The notes: generated by a model from the letters alone, not told the origin. 64,000 bases of DNA from Micromonospora costi (GCF_003626655.1 NZ_RBAN01000012.1:30326-94325); one strand, 5' to 3'. Positions 8,572 to 17,299 are shown, counted from the first letter of the stretch. A program made the numbers and translations.

Positions 8572-8945
8572 GTCCCACCTCCGTGCCTCAACGACCATAG
8601 GTGATCATGCAGAACGGAGCGCGTCAAGGCTGTTCGGCTGAGCCTGGCGATACTGCCGCCGGGCACCTGAGGCTTGAGGTCTCCTCGATGAGTTACCAAC
8701 TGAGTGACGACGGGCGCATGCGGCGGCGGACGTCGACGGACCCTAGTGGACTGAGGCGCTCAACCGGCCGGGAGCGCGGCTCAGCGCCGATGGCCCGGGC
8801 CCGGTGCGGGGACGACATAGCCCAGGCCGTGGCAGGTCGGCTCACCGAGACGGTGGCGCGCGGCCGAGTGACCTCGGCTGCTCCCGCGGACAGCGCGCCG
8901 TCGGCGGATCCGGCCGTACCGACGGCGCGAGCCTCGCGACAGCCG
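8572..8945. other. Intergenic region without supported gene
   Basis: 374 bp between the yidD-like gene and the IclR gene, whose 3' end faces it. Short frames here have no ribosome-binding site and no recognisable product. The first few bases on the minus strand carry the GGAGGT of the yidD-like gene. Confidence 0.6.
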
Positions 8946-9806
8946 TCAGGCGGGGCTCCGGTCCGCGGACGGGTCCCGATCCCGTCCGCCCTGCTCACTC
9001 GACCGGGCGTCAGCCGCTTTGTCCTCGTGGTCGGTGGGCGGTGGGGTGTAGCCGAGTTCGTACGAGATCTCGTTGGCGGTCTCCATGAGGAGCGGAAGGT
9101 TGCTCTTCAACTGGTCGAGGCTCGCGATGACCTCGATCGCCGTGATCGAGGCGGCGGCTATGACGCGACCCCGTGAGTCCCGGATCGGTGCCGCCACGCA
9201 CATGACGTATGCGTCGTGCTCGCCATTGTCGGTGGCCCAGCCTTGCTCGCGGATGTGGACGAGTTCGGCTTCGAGGGACTCGCGGTTGGCGAACGTGGTG
9301 TCGGTGAACCGTTCGAAGACGACGTGGGACAGCAGCCGGTCGCGTTCCTCGGGAGGCAGGTACGCCAGGATGATCTTGCCGACGGCGCTCGCGTAGATCG
9401 ATACCGCTCGCCCCACCCGCGACGGCAGCTTGACGGCGTCGAACGCCGGGCTGTCGACCTTGTCGATGTAGACGATCTCATCGCCGGTCAGCTGCGCCAG
9501 GTGCACGGTGTGGCCGGTCTCGCGTTGCAGCGCACGCAGGTGTGCGGCGGCGAACTGGCGTAGGTCCATCGAGCCGAGCGCGAGTTCCGACAGTTCGATG
9601 AGCCCGCTGCCGAGCACGTAGGTCCCGGCGCCTGTCCGGCGTACGAATCGTGCCGATTCGAGCGTCTGCAGGATCCGCAGCGCGGTGGACTTGTGGACGC
9701 CCAGCACGTCCGCTGCCTCGGTGAGGGACAGCGGGTGCTCCGCGGATCGACGGATGAGGTCGATCGCGCGGCGAATCGATTGGGACAAGGCGATGTCTCC
9801 CCTCAT
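8946..9806 (-). CDS. IclR family transcriptional regulator of the adjacent sugar-acid operon
   Basis: 286 residues. The N-terminal winged helix-turn-helix is ALSQSIRRAIDLIRRSAEHPLSLTEAADVLGVHKSTALRIL (about residues 6-47), followed by the IclR effector domain with GHTVHLAQLTGDEIVYIDKVDSP, SASAVGK-type motif ASAVGKIILAYLP and the C-terminal CVAAPIRDSRGRVIAAASIT. An unusual hydrophilic tail of about 35 residues follows. It is divergent from the transporter and catabolic operon starting at 9954, so it probably controls that operon in response to the substrate or a ketodeoxy intermediate. TTGCA/TGCAA repeats stand in the 147-bp intergenic region. The first ATG gives the normal HTH spacing. Confidence 0.93.
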   Translation of the reverse strand: MRGDIALSQSIRRAIDLIRRSAEHPLSLTEAADVLGVHKSTALRILQTLESARFVRRTGAGTYVLGSGLIELSELALGSMDLRQFAAAHLRALQRETGHTVHLAQLTGDEIVYIDKVDSPAFDAVKLPSRVGRAVSIYASAVGKIILAYLPPEERDRLLSHVVFERFTDTTFANRESLEAELVHIREQGWATDNGEHDAYVMCVAAPIRDSRGRVIAAASITAIEVIASLDQLKSNLPLLMETANEISYELGYTPPPTDHEDKAADARSSEQGGRDRDPSADRSPA

Positions 9807-9831
9807 GCGGCGGCTTCCGCCGTCGCTGGCA

Positions 9832-9911
9832 TTGCATCATGTGCAATCGTAGTGCGTTCCACGTGCAACCGCCACTTGACACCGTTGCGTATGACGCTAC
9901 GATCGTTGCAA
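9832..9911. promoter_or_regulatory. Candidate IclR operators in divergent promoter region
   Basis: A perfect inverted repeat TTGCA-N5-TGCAA lies at 9832-9846, with further half sites at 9864-9868 (TGCAA) and 9906-9911 (TTGCAA). The last is immediately downstream of the predicted -10 hexamer. The repeat architecture and the divergent IclR gene suggest an autoregulatory and operon-controlling site. This is inference from position and symmetry only. Confidence 0.5.
9876..9903 (+). promoter_or_regulatory. Predicted sigma-70-type promoter of the sugar-acid operon
   Basis: TTGACA (9876-9881), 16-bp spacer, TACGAT (9898-9903). This is close to the vegetative consensus and is placed 50 bp before the first gene, whose ATG at 9954 follows GGGGAG. 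Confidence 0.65.
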
Positions 9912-9953
9912 ATTTTCATCTGGACGACTCTGACCTGTTACAGGGGAGTAACG

Positions 9954-11201
9954 ATGAGCAAGAAGCCCTCCCGCCTTGGCGTCGTCGGGGCGGCATGCGC
10001 CCTCGGCCTGGTCGCCACGCTCCTGACCGGCTGCGGCTCCGACAGTGGCTCCGGTGACGGCGTCACCAAACTGACCTTCGCCGCCTCGACATTCGGCGAC
10101 CCGGGCCGAGGCCCCAAACTGACCGCGTGGCTCGATGAGTTCAACAAGAGCCAGGACAAGGTGCAGGTCTCGGCCGCCGCGGTGCCGTACCCGACCTTCG
10201 GTCAGACGGTGCTCACTCAGATGGGCAGCGGCAAGGGGCCGGACCTGGTCCGGTTCGACATGCCCGAGTTCGAGTCCGCCGCGGACGCCGGCCTCATCGC
10301 GCCGCTGGACAAGCTGATCGATGTCAGCAAGTACGAACTCATCAAGCAGCCCGACCAGTTCATGGTCCACGACGGCACCCGGCACGGGATCATCTTCGAA
10401 GCGTCCAACTACGCGATGTTCTACAACGCGGACCTGATCCCGACTCCGCCGACCACCTACGAGCAGTTCGCCTCCACGGCGAAGTCGCTGACCAAGGGCG
10501 ACGTCTACGGCCTGGCGTTCCGGCAGACGGAGGCCGAGGAGGCCGGCGTCTGGCAGGACATCTTCAACTACGTCTACGGCTTCGGCGGCGCGTGGTCTGA
10601 CGGCAAGAACCTGACGATCAACTCGCCGGAGAACCTCAAGGGACTGCAGGCGTACAAGGACCTGTACGACGCGAACGTCATCCCGCGCGGCGCGGACGCT
10701 GCCACGTTCCGGCGGATGTTCGCCGAGGGCAAGGTCGGGATGGAACTCAACAACGGGGGGTACGTGACCGCCACGCGCGGCCAGAACCCGAACTTGAAGT
10801 TCAGCGTCGCGCCCATCCCGTTCCCGGTGCGCAAGCAGGGCGCCATCCTCGCACCGATCGTGATCAACGAGGCGAGCCCGGCCAAGGAGGAGGCGGCGAC
10901 CTTCATCCGCTGGGCGCTCGAGCCGCAGAACCAGGTCAAGCTGCAGGAGATCCTCGGCGCGAGCAGCGTCGCCACCACCACGGAGCGTAGCGCCGAGTCA
11001 CTCAAGGAGACCCCGTTCCTGACCGTCTTCGACGAGCTCACCGAGAGCAGCCTGCCGCAGATCGTGTTGGGCTTCGAGGCCAAGACGCCGGACATCCGCA
11101 AGGTGGTCGTGCAGAACGTCATCGCGGCGCTGCAGGGCAAGGCGGACCTCAAGTCCGCGCTGGATCGCGCTCAGCAGCAGGCGACCGAACTGGTCGGCTG
11201 A
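9954..11201 (+). CDS. ABC sugar(-acid) transporter, extracellular binding lipoprotein
   Basis: 415 residues from ATG 9954, after GGGGAGTAACG. Signal peptide with lipobox LLTGC (Cys at about residue 24), so membrane-anchored outside the cell. The rest matches family 1 solute-binding proteins: VTKLTFAASTFGDPGRG, GKGPDLVRFDMPEFESAADAGLIAPLD, AMFYNADLIPTPPTTYEQF and the FAEGKVGMELNNGGY segment. It is the first gene of the operon and feeds the permeases just downstream. The catabolic genes that follow suggest an aldonate or related sugar acid as ligand rather than a neutral sugar; this is an inference. Confidence 0.92.
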   Translation: MSKKPSRLGVVGAACALGLVATLLTGCGSDSGSGDGVTKLTFAASTFGDPGRGPKLTAWLDEFNKSQDKVQVSAAAVPYPTFGQTVLTQMGSGKGPDLVRFDMPEFESAADAGLIAPLDKLIDVSKYELIKQPDQFMVHDGTRHGIIFEASNYAMFYNADLIPTPPTTYEQFASTAKSLTKGDVYGLAFRQTEAEEAGVWQDIFNYVYGFGGAWSDGKNLTINSPENLKGLQAYKDLYDANVIPRGADAATFRRMFAEGKVGMELNNGGYVTATRGQNPNLKFSVAPIPFPVRKQGAILAPIVINEASPAKEEAATFIRWALEPQNQVKLQEILGASSVATTTERSAESLKETPFLTVFDELTESSLPQIVLGFEAKTPDIRKVVVQNVIAALQGKADLKSALDRAQQQATELVG

Positions 11202-11276
11202 CAGCTCGACACGGCGACGCTGCCGGCGCGACGGTCCGTGCGCCGGCGGCGTCCTACCTCAGAAGGATCGAACCCG

Positions 11277-12230
11277 ATGACTGTGCTCGAGCAGACCGGA
11301 GCACCGAAGACAATCCGCCGATCCGGGGGACGGCACCGACCGAGCCCGCTGGGCAGCAAGTGGACCCCGTATCTGTTCCTGGCCCCCGCCGCGCTGTTCA
11401 TCCTCGTCTTCCAGGCGGTGCCCCTCGCCCAGGAGGTCTACCTCAGCTTCACGCGGACGACACTTCTCAACCCCACCCGTAGCGAGTGGGTGGGGCTCGA
11501 CAACTTCAACCGGATCTTCGGCGACCCCGACTTCCACCGCACCTTGCTGATCACCTTCGTCTACGTGATCGCGTGTGTCGTCGGTGCGGTCGGCACCGGG
11601 CTGGTCGTCGCGCTCCTGCTCAACAAGGGCTTCCGGGGTCGCGGCGTGGCGCGGGCGCTCGTGACCGTTCCCTGGGCCGCCCCCGGCATCGCGGTCGCGC
11701 TCATCGCGACGTGGATGCTCAACGCGCAGTACGGGATCGTGAACCGGCTTCTCAACGCGATCGGTCTCGGCGTCCCGGGCGGTGCGATCCTGGACAGCCC
11801 GCGCTACGCGCTGCCGGCGGTGCTCGCGACGACCATCTGGCAACTGTTCCCGTTCACCTCCGTGGTGCTGCTCTCCGCGTTGCAGGCCGTTCCGCAGGAC
11901 CTCCACGAGGCCGCCACGGTGGACGGCGCGGGACGGTGGGCGACCTTCCGTGCCGTCACCTGGCAGGTCATCAAGCCGACCGTGGGACTGCTGGCGCTGC
12001 TCATGACGATCTGGTCGTTGCGGCGGTTCGAGCTCATCTGGCTCATGACCAAGGGTGGGCCGGTCGGCGCCACCGAGACGCTCGTCATCGATCTCTACTC
12101 GCAGGCCTTCGACTCGAAGGAACTCGGTTCGGCGGCGGCCATCGGGATGGTCGGCGTCGTCATCTCGCTCATCGTCATCACCGGCAGCCGGCTGGTCGCC
12201 CGTGCCGTGGAGAAGGAGGACGTCCGATGA
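11277..12230 (+). CDS. ABC transporter permease, MalF/UgpA type
   Basis: 317 residues, six transmembrane segments starting with YLFLAPAALFILVFQAVPLAQEVYLSFT. The EAA cytoplasmic loop that docks the ATPase is HEAATVDGAGRWATFRAVTWQVIKPT (about residues 205-230). The ATG at 11277 follows AGAAGGA; the longer upstream frame is not conserved. The stop overlaps the ATG of the second permease (ATGA). No ATPase is encoded in the operon, so a shared MsiK-type ATPase encoded elsewhere is the likely energy source, as is common in actinobacteria. Confidence 0.93.
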   Translation: MTVLEQTGAPKTIRRSGGRHRPSPLGSKWTPYLFLAPAALFILVFQAVPLAQEVYLSFTRTTLLNPTRSEWVGLDNFNRIFGDPDFHRTLLITFVYVIACVVGAVGTGLVVALLLNKGFRGRGVARALVTVPWAAPGIAVALIATWMLNAQYGIVNRLLNAIGLGVPGGAILDSPRYALPAVLATTIWQLFPFTSVVLLSALQAVPQDLHEAATVDGAGRWATFRAVTWQVIKPTVGLLALLMTIWSLRRFELIWLMTKGGPVGATETLVIDLYSQAFDSKELGSAAAIGMVGVVISLIVITGSRLVARAVEKEDVR

Positions 12231-13057
12231 GGCGGTTCCGTCTCGGTCTCACCGCGCGGATCGTCGCCGTGCTCGTCGTGCTGGGCGTCGCCGTCTTTCC
12301 CCTGTACTGGATGCTCGTCACGGCGTTGTCGAGCAACGGCGACCTGTTCGCGGAGCGGCCCCGGCTCACCCCGGACATCGGCCGGTTCGGGGTGTTCGTC
12401 GAGGCGCTGGCCGAGGGCAAGGCGGCCGGTTGGCTGCTCAACAGCCTGGTCATCGCCGTGGGCACCATGGTGCTCTCCGTCGGTCTGGGTATCCCGCTCG
12501 GTTACGCCCTCTCTCGGTTCTCGTTCCGGGGCAAGGCCGTGCTGACCGTCGTGCTGCTGTTCACGCAGATGCTCCCCGAGGCGCTGATGGTCGTACCGCT
12601 GTTCGCGCTGTTTCGCCGCTTCGACCTGCTCGACTCGCTGACCGGGCTCGTGCTCGTGAACTCGGCCTTCGTCCTGCCGATCGTCGCGCTGATCCTCAAG
12701 GGCGCGATCGACGGCATCCCCAGAGAACTGGAGGAGGCGGGGCGTGCCGACGGGGCACGGCCGTTCACCGTTCTGACTCGTATCAACCTGCCGCTGATCG
12801 CCCCGTCGATCGCGGCGACGGCGGTCATCGCCTTCTTCCACGCGTGGAACGAGTACGTGTTCGCGGTCACGTTCATCTTCGATCCCGAGCTGCAGCCGGC
12901 CTCCGTCGGCATCGCGAACTTCATCGGCGAGCTGGGCACGCCGATCCAGACGGTGATGGCCGTCGCCTTCCTGTTCACGCTGCCGGCCGTGGCCTTCTAC
13001 CTGTTGGCACAGAAGTACGTCGTCTCCGGCATGACCGCCGGTGCCGTGAAGGGTTGA
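12227..13057 (+). CDS. ABC transporter permease, MalG/UgpE type
   Basis: 276 residues, six transmembrane segments. It begins with TARIVAVLVVLGVAVFPLYWMLVTALSS and contains the EAA loop ELEEAGRADGARPFTVLTRINLPLIAPS near residue 165. It starts at ATG 12227, overlapping the upstream stop by four bases (ATGA), so it is translationally coupled to its partner. The final GMTAGAVKG is the typical MalG tail. It works with the upstream permease and binding protein in import. Confidence 0.93.
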   Translation: MRRFRLGLTARIVAVLVVLGVAVFPLYWMLVTALSSNGDLFAERPRLTPDIGRFGVFVEALAEGKAAGWLLNSLVIAVGTMVLSVGLGIPLGYALSRFSFRGKAVLTVVLLFTQMLPEALMVVPLFALFRRFDLLDSLTGLVLVNSAFVLPIVALILKGAIDGIPRELEEAGRADGARPFTVLTRINLPLIAPSIAATAVIAFFHAWNEYVFAVTFIFDPELQPASVGIANFIGELGTPIQTVMAVAFLFTLPAVAFYLLAQKYVVSGMTAGAVKG

Positions 13058-13065
13058 CCCGAAGA

Positions 13066-14247
13066 ATGAAGATCGTCTCCGTCGAGACACTGGTCGTCGA
13101 CTTCTACCGCACGAACCTCGTCATCGTGCGCGTCCACACCGACGAGGGAATCGTCGGGCTCGGTGAGGCCACTCTGGAGGGCAAGGAGCGCGCCGTCCAG
13201 GGGGCGATCGCCGAGGTCGCCGAAGCGGTCGAGGGCCTGGACCCGACCCGGATCTCAAAGATTCTCTACGAACTCGCGCGGGACTGGTACTGGCGTGGCG
13301 GACCGGTCATCATGACCGCGCTGAGCGCGCTGGAGATGGCGCTGTGGGACATCTCGGCCCGGGATCTCGGCGTTCCGGTCTCGCGGCTGCTCGGCGGTGC
13401 GACCCGCGACCGCGTGCGGGCGTACGCGAACGGCTGGTTCTCCGGGGCCGTCACGCCGGAGGACTACGCGGCCGCCGCGCGCAAGACGGTGGAGACGGGC
13501 TTCCGCGGCCTCAAGTGGGACCCGTTCGAAAACTACGACCTCACCATCACGACCCAGCAGCTTGACCGGGTGCTCGCCCAGGTGGACGCCGTCCGTGGCG
13601 CGGTGGGTCGCGACGTCGAGCTGTTCATCGAGGGGCACGGGCGGTTCGACGTCCGCCACGCGATCAAGATCGCCAAGGAGATCGCACAGTTCGACCCGGT
13701 GTGGTTCGAGGAGCCCTGCCCGCCGGACAACCTCGACGCGCTGGTCGACGTCCGTCGTGCGTCGCCCGTCCCCATCGCGGCGGGAGAGCGGTGGTTCGGG
13801 CGGCAGGGCTTCGCGCCGGCGCTCGCACGCCAGGCGGTCGACTTCGTCCAGCCGGATGTGACCCACGCCGGAGGGATCGCGGAACTCGTCTTCATCTCGA
13901 CGCTCGCGGCCACGAACTATGTGGGATTCGCGCCGCACAACCCGAGTGGTCCGCTGAGCACGGCCGCGACGCTCCAGCTCGGGGCGACGCTGCCCAACTT
14001 CCGGTACCTCGAGATCATGGCGACCGACGTGCCGTGGCGTCCGGAAATCACCAACGAACGGCTGGTCCTGACAGACGACGGCGACGTGCTCATCCCGTCC
14101 GGCGTCGGGCTGGGCATCGAGGTGGACCTCGCGGCGATCGAGCGCCACCCGTTCACACCGCACCCGATGCGCATGTTCCAGGACGCCGTCTACGACATCC
14201 GTCCCCGCGACGAGCGGTCCTTCTTCAACCTGGAGAGCGGTTCATGA
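13066..14247 (+). CDS. Sugar-acid dehydratase, mandelate racemase/enolase superfamily (GalD-like)
   Basis: 393 residues, cytosolic, predicted to dehydrate an aldonate to a 2-keto-3-deoxy acid. N-terminal capping domain (EGIVGLGEATLEGKE, SALEMALWDISARDLGVPVSRLLGG), then the TIM barrel. Visible residues follow the D-galactonate dehydratase pattern: metal ligands Glu189 (FIEGHGRFD), Glu215 (FEEPCPPDN) and Glu241 (AGERWF), His191 beside the first ligand, and the catalytic dyad Asp264 (QPDVTHAGG) with His291 (APHNPSGP). E. coli GalD has Asp at the first metal position; here it is Glu. ATG at 13066 lies eight bases after the permease stop. The FAH-family and aldehyde dehydrogenase genes downstream argue for a pentonate-type substrate. 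Confidence 0.88.
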   Translation: MKIVSVETLVVDFYRTNLVIVRVHTDEGIVGLGEATLEGKERAVQGAIAEVAEAVEGLDPTRISKILYELARDWYWRGGPVIMTALSALEMALWDISARDLGVPVSRLLGGATRDRVRAYANGWFSGAVTPEDYAAAARKTVETGFRGLKWDPFENYDLTITTQQLDRVLAQVDAVRGAVGRDVELFIEGHGRFDVRHAIKIAKEIAQFDPVWFEEPCPPDNLDALVDVRRASPVPIAAGERWFGRQGFAPALARQAVDFVQPDVTHAGGIAELVFISTLAATNYVGFAPHNPSGPLSTAATLQLGATLPNFRYLEIMATDVPWRPEITNERLVLTDDGDVLIPSGVGLGIEVDLAAIERHPFTPHPMRMFQDAVYDIRPRDERSFFNLESGS

Positions 14248-15455
14248 CGGTGCCACCTCCACGGGCGGTGGACGGCGGGCCGCGCTGGTTCGGGACCGCC
14301 GCCGAGGCGCTTCCCGACGACGCCGAGCACAGCGTGCTCATCGGCCGGATCTGGGACCCGTCCGTCGACGGACCGTCACCCGTGGTCGTCCGGGACGGCG
14401 AGGTAATCGACCTCAGCCGTCACTTCCCGACCGTACGGGACATCTGTGAGCTGCCCGACCCTGCCGCCGCGGTGGCCGGGATCGACGGGCCGCGGGTGGG
14501 TCGCTTCGGGGAGATCCTGGCCAACACGGGTGCCGAGACCCGCGACTGGAATCGTCCCTGGTTGCTCGCCCCGGTCGACCTGCAGGCGCTCAAGGCCGCC
14601 GGCGTGACCTTCCCCGTGTCGATGATCGAGCGCGTCATCGAGGAACGGGCCCGGGGAGATCTCTCGCTCGCGGCGGACATCCGTAGCCGGATGCTCGCCG
14701 ACATCGGTGCTGACCTGCACAGCCTCGCTCCCGGATCGGCGGAGGCGGAGCGACTCAAGAATCTGCTCGTCGCCGAGGGTGTCTGGAGCCAGTACCTGGA
14801 GGTGGGGATCGGACCGGACGCCGAGATCTTCACCAAGGGGCAGATCCTCTCCGCCGTCGGCACCGCCGTCCCGGTCGGTGTGCTCGCCGCGTCGACCTGG
14901 AACAACCCCGAACCCGAGGTCGCGCTCATCGTCCAGTCCAGCGGCCGGATCGTCGGCGCCACACTCGGCAACGACGTGAACCTGCGGGATGTCGAGGGGC
15001 GCTCGGCGCTCCTGCTTCCCCGTGCCAAGGACAACAACGCCTCGTGTGCGTTGGGTCCCCTGATCCGGCTCTTCGACGAGCGGTTCGGCCTGGAGCGGGT
15101 GCGTGAGCTCGAGGTGTGCCTGCAGGTCCGCGGAGTGGACGGCTTCCAGCTGGAGGCGATCTCGGAGATGACCCGGATGTCGCGGCACCCGGAGGCGCTG
15201 GTGCGGCAGCTGATCGGCCCGCACCACCACTATCCCGACGGGGCCGTCCTGATGCTCGGGACCATGTTCGCGCCCATTCAGGACCGGGACCACCCCGGTG
15301 AGGGGTTCACCCACAAGGTCGACGACGTGGTGCGGATCAGCTGCCCGGCGCTCGGCACCCTGGTCAACCGGGTGCGGCACGCGGAGGAGTGCGAGCCCTG
15401 GCAGTTCGGCGTCCGCGATCTCATGGGCAACCTGGTCAGGAGGGGACTGTTGTGA
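14244..15455 (+). CDS. FAH-family protein, probable 2-keto-3-deoxy-pentonate dehydratase (AraD1-like)
   Basis: 403 residues. The C-terminal two thirds carries the fumarylacetoacetase fold: FPVSMIERVIEERARGD, GPDAEIFTKGQILSAVGTAVPVG, the metal-binding NPEPEVALIV and GATLGNDVNLRDVEG, then AKDNNASCALGPLI. The size and extra N-terminal domain match the large FAH-like group (COG3970, AraD1) found in sugar-acid pathways, where it is thought to turn 2-keto-3-deoxy-pentonate into 2-oxoglutarate semialdehyde. ATG 14244 overlaps the dehydratase stop (ATGA). A hydrolase or decarboxylase role is possible, but the neighbouring aldehyde dehydrogenase fits the dehydratase reading best. Confidence 0.78.
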   Translation: MTVPPPRAVDGGPRWFGTAAEALPDDAEHSVLIGRIWDPSVDGPSPVVVRDGEVIDLSRHFPTVRDICELPDPAAAVAGIDGPRVGRFGEILANTGAETRDWNRPWLLAPVDLQALKAAGVTFPVSMIERVIEERARGDLSLAADIRSRMLADIGADLHSLAPGSAEAERLKNLLVAEGVWSQYLEVGIGPDAEIFTKGQILSAVGTAVPVGVLAASTWNNPEPEVALIVQSSGRIVGATLGNDVNLRDVEGRSALLLPRAKDNNASCALGPLIRLFDERFGLERVRELEVCLQVRGVDGFQLEAISEMTRMSRHPEALVRQLIGPHHHYPDGAVLMLGTMFAPIQDRDHPGEGFTHKVDDVVRISCPALGTLVNRVRHAEECEPWQFGVRDLMGNLVRRGLL

Positions 15456-16981
15456 ACGTGGTCACCACGGTCGATCCGCGCGACGGCCGGATTCGCTCGA
15501 CCAATCTCGCGGAGACGGACGAGTCGCGGCTGGCGGCGATCGCCACCGCGGCTTCCCGGGCGGCGCAGTGGCTGGCCGGCCTGGGCAGACTCGGCAGAGC
15601 CCGGATGCTGGACGCCATCGCCGAGTCACTGGAGTTCCGACGCGTGGACCTGGTCGCGGCCGCGGCGGCGGAGACGGGACTGAGCCACGCGCGACTCGAC
15701 CAGGAGCTCACCCGGGCCGCGGTCCAGTTCCGGATGTTCGGGGACGTGCTGCGCGATGGCGGCTACCTCGAGGCGGCCATCGATCACGCCGCCGACACAC
15801 CGCTCGGGCGCGGCCCGGACCTGCGGAGGATGCTCGTCCCCCTCGGGCCGGTCGCGGTCTTCGGGGCCAGCAACTTTCCGTTCGCCTTCTCGGTCGCCGG
15901 CGGCGACACCGCCTCTGCTCTCGCCGCCGGCTCTCCGGTGATCGTGAAGGCCCATCCCTCCCATCCGCTGACGTCGCACACCTCCGGCGAGGCGATCGCG
16001 TCGGCCATCCGCGCCGCGGGTGGACCCGACGGTGTGATCGCCCTCGTGTACGGGGAAGCGGCCGGTCTCTGGCTGGTACGCCACCCCGCGGTCCGCGCGG
16101 CCGCCCTGACGGGATCCGTCGGCGCCGCGCGGGCCATCCAGGCGGCGATCGACGAACGACCCGATCCCATCCCTCTCTATGCCGAACTGAGCAGCGTGAA
16201 CCCGATCGTGATCATGCCCGCGGCGGCTGCCGATCGGGCAGACCAGATCGCCGACGGTTTGTTCGCGTCCTTCACCGGGTCCGGGGGCCAGCTGTGCACG
16301 AAGCCAGGGCTGGCGTTCGTTCCGTCGGATCCGGGCGGCGACCGCCTCGTCGACGGCTTGCGGGCGAGAGTGGGCTCCGCAGGTGGCTCGGTCCTCTTGA
16401 ACGAGCGCATCCGGGACGCGTTCGAGATTCGTGCCGCGGCGTTCGAGCGCGCCGGCGCTCGCGTGTCGGCGCGGCCGCGGGTGCAGCCCTGTGCGGGATT
16501 CACGGTCCCGCCGACGCTCCTGGAGGTCGGGCTGCCGGAGCTCACCGGCGAGATCACCGACGAGTGCTTCGGCCCGCTCATGGTCGTCGTCCGGTACCGC
16601 GAGGCCGCCGAGCTCGACGCCGCGCTCGCAACCGTGCCGCCGTCGCTGACCGGTTCCATCCACAGCGGATCGACCGACGATGTCGTCGTGGTGCGCAGGC
16701 TGGTCGACGCGCTGTCCGCCCGGTCGGGCCGCATCGTCTTCGACGGATATCCCACCGGGGTCCGCGTCTCGTGGGCCCAGCACCACGGTGGGCCCTGGCC
16801 GTCGACCAATTCGCTGCACACGTCGGTGGGTGCCACGTCGATCCGCCGATTCCTTCGCCCGCTGGCGTGGCAGGACGCTCCGGAATGGATTCTGCCGGAG
16901 GAACTGCGAGACGAGTTCACGGCCATCCCTCGGCGAGTCGATGGGAGGTTGGAGCCAGGGGTGGAAATCTCGCGGCCGTAG
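15452..16981 (+). CDS. Aldehyde dehydrogenase, probable 2-oxoglutarate semialdehyde dehydrogenase
   Basis: 509 residues. NAD(P) fold and catalytic residues are visible: VFGASNFPFAFSVAGGDTASALAAG and PVIVKAHPSHP as in 2,5-dioxovalerate dehydrogenases, Rossmann motif TGSVGAARA (about 220-228), general base Glu245 (YAELSS) and nucleophile Cys282 (GGQLCTKPG). The KAHP and GQLCTKPG variants are typical of the 2-oxoglutarate semialdehyde group rather than general aldehyde dehydrogenases. GTG at 15452 overlaps the upstream stop (GTGA) behind AGGAGGGG. It is the last gene of the operon and would deliver 2-oxoglutarate to the TCA cycle. Confidence 0.88.
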   Translation: MNVVTTVDPRDGRIRSTNLAETDESRLAAIATAASRAAQWLAGLGRLGRARMLDAIAESLEFRRVDLVAAAAAETGLSHARLDQELTRAAVQFRMFGDVLRDGGYLEAAIDHAADTPLGRGPDLRRMLVPLGPVAVFGASNFPFAFSVAGGDTASALAAGSPVIVKAHPSHPLTSHTSGEAIASAIRAAGGPDGVIALVYGEAAGLWLVRHPAVRAAALTGSVGAARAIQAAIDERPDPIPLYAELSSVNPIVIMPAAAADRADQIADGLFASFTGSGGQLCTKPGLAFVPSDPGGDRLVDGLRARVGSAGGSVLLNERIRDAFEIRAAAFERAGARVSARPRVQPCAGFTVPPTLLEVGLPELTGEITDECFGPLMVVVRYREAAELDAALATVPPSLTGSIHSGSTDDVVVVRRLVDALSARSGRIVFDGYPTGVRVSWAQHHGGPWPSTNSLHTSVGATSIRRFLRPLAWQDAPEWILPEELRDEFTAIPRRVDGRLEPGVEISRP

Positions 16982-17299
16982 CGCCGCTGGTCACATGTGA
17001 TCCGTAGTCGTGGCGATTCGTTATCGCTTTGGGAGCTGACCCCAGACAGATTCCTGCGCCAGAAACTGCTGGCGCCGCTCAATCCTGCCAAAAACTGTTT
17101 CGACTGCGATTATTCAAATATATCTGCAGCCGCGCCTTGACCCTCATAGAAATTCATGGTTCCATTTTCGACAGGGAGCGATGTTAACGCTCACAATGCG
17201 ACAGCATCGCTCATTGCTGGTATCCGTTCACCTCACCATCGAATGGTCGGTCGGACCGCTCGATTCGGTCTGACCACGTGCCGAAGAGGGAGCAGGAAC
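16982..17299. other. Intergenic region with one hairpin
   Basis: 318 bp, distinctly AT-richer than its surroundings around 17090-17130. GCGCCAG-N6-CTGGCGC at 17056-17075 could end the sugar-acid operon. The remainder probably carries the esterase promoter. No coding frame is supported. Confidence 0.5.

Noticed and set aside
8032..8598. 188-residue minus-strand frame read as its own gene
   Set aside because: Its second half runs out of frame over a YidD coding segment and antisense to the membrane protein gene; only the first about 40 residues (from 8571) are likely to be used.
12055..14247. 730-residue frame merging permease and dehydratase regions
   Set aside because: The first 336 residues are an out-of-frame shadow of the MalG permease gene; the dehydratase begins at ATG 13066.
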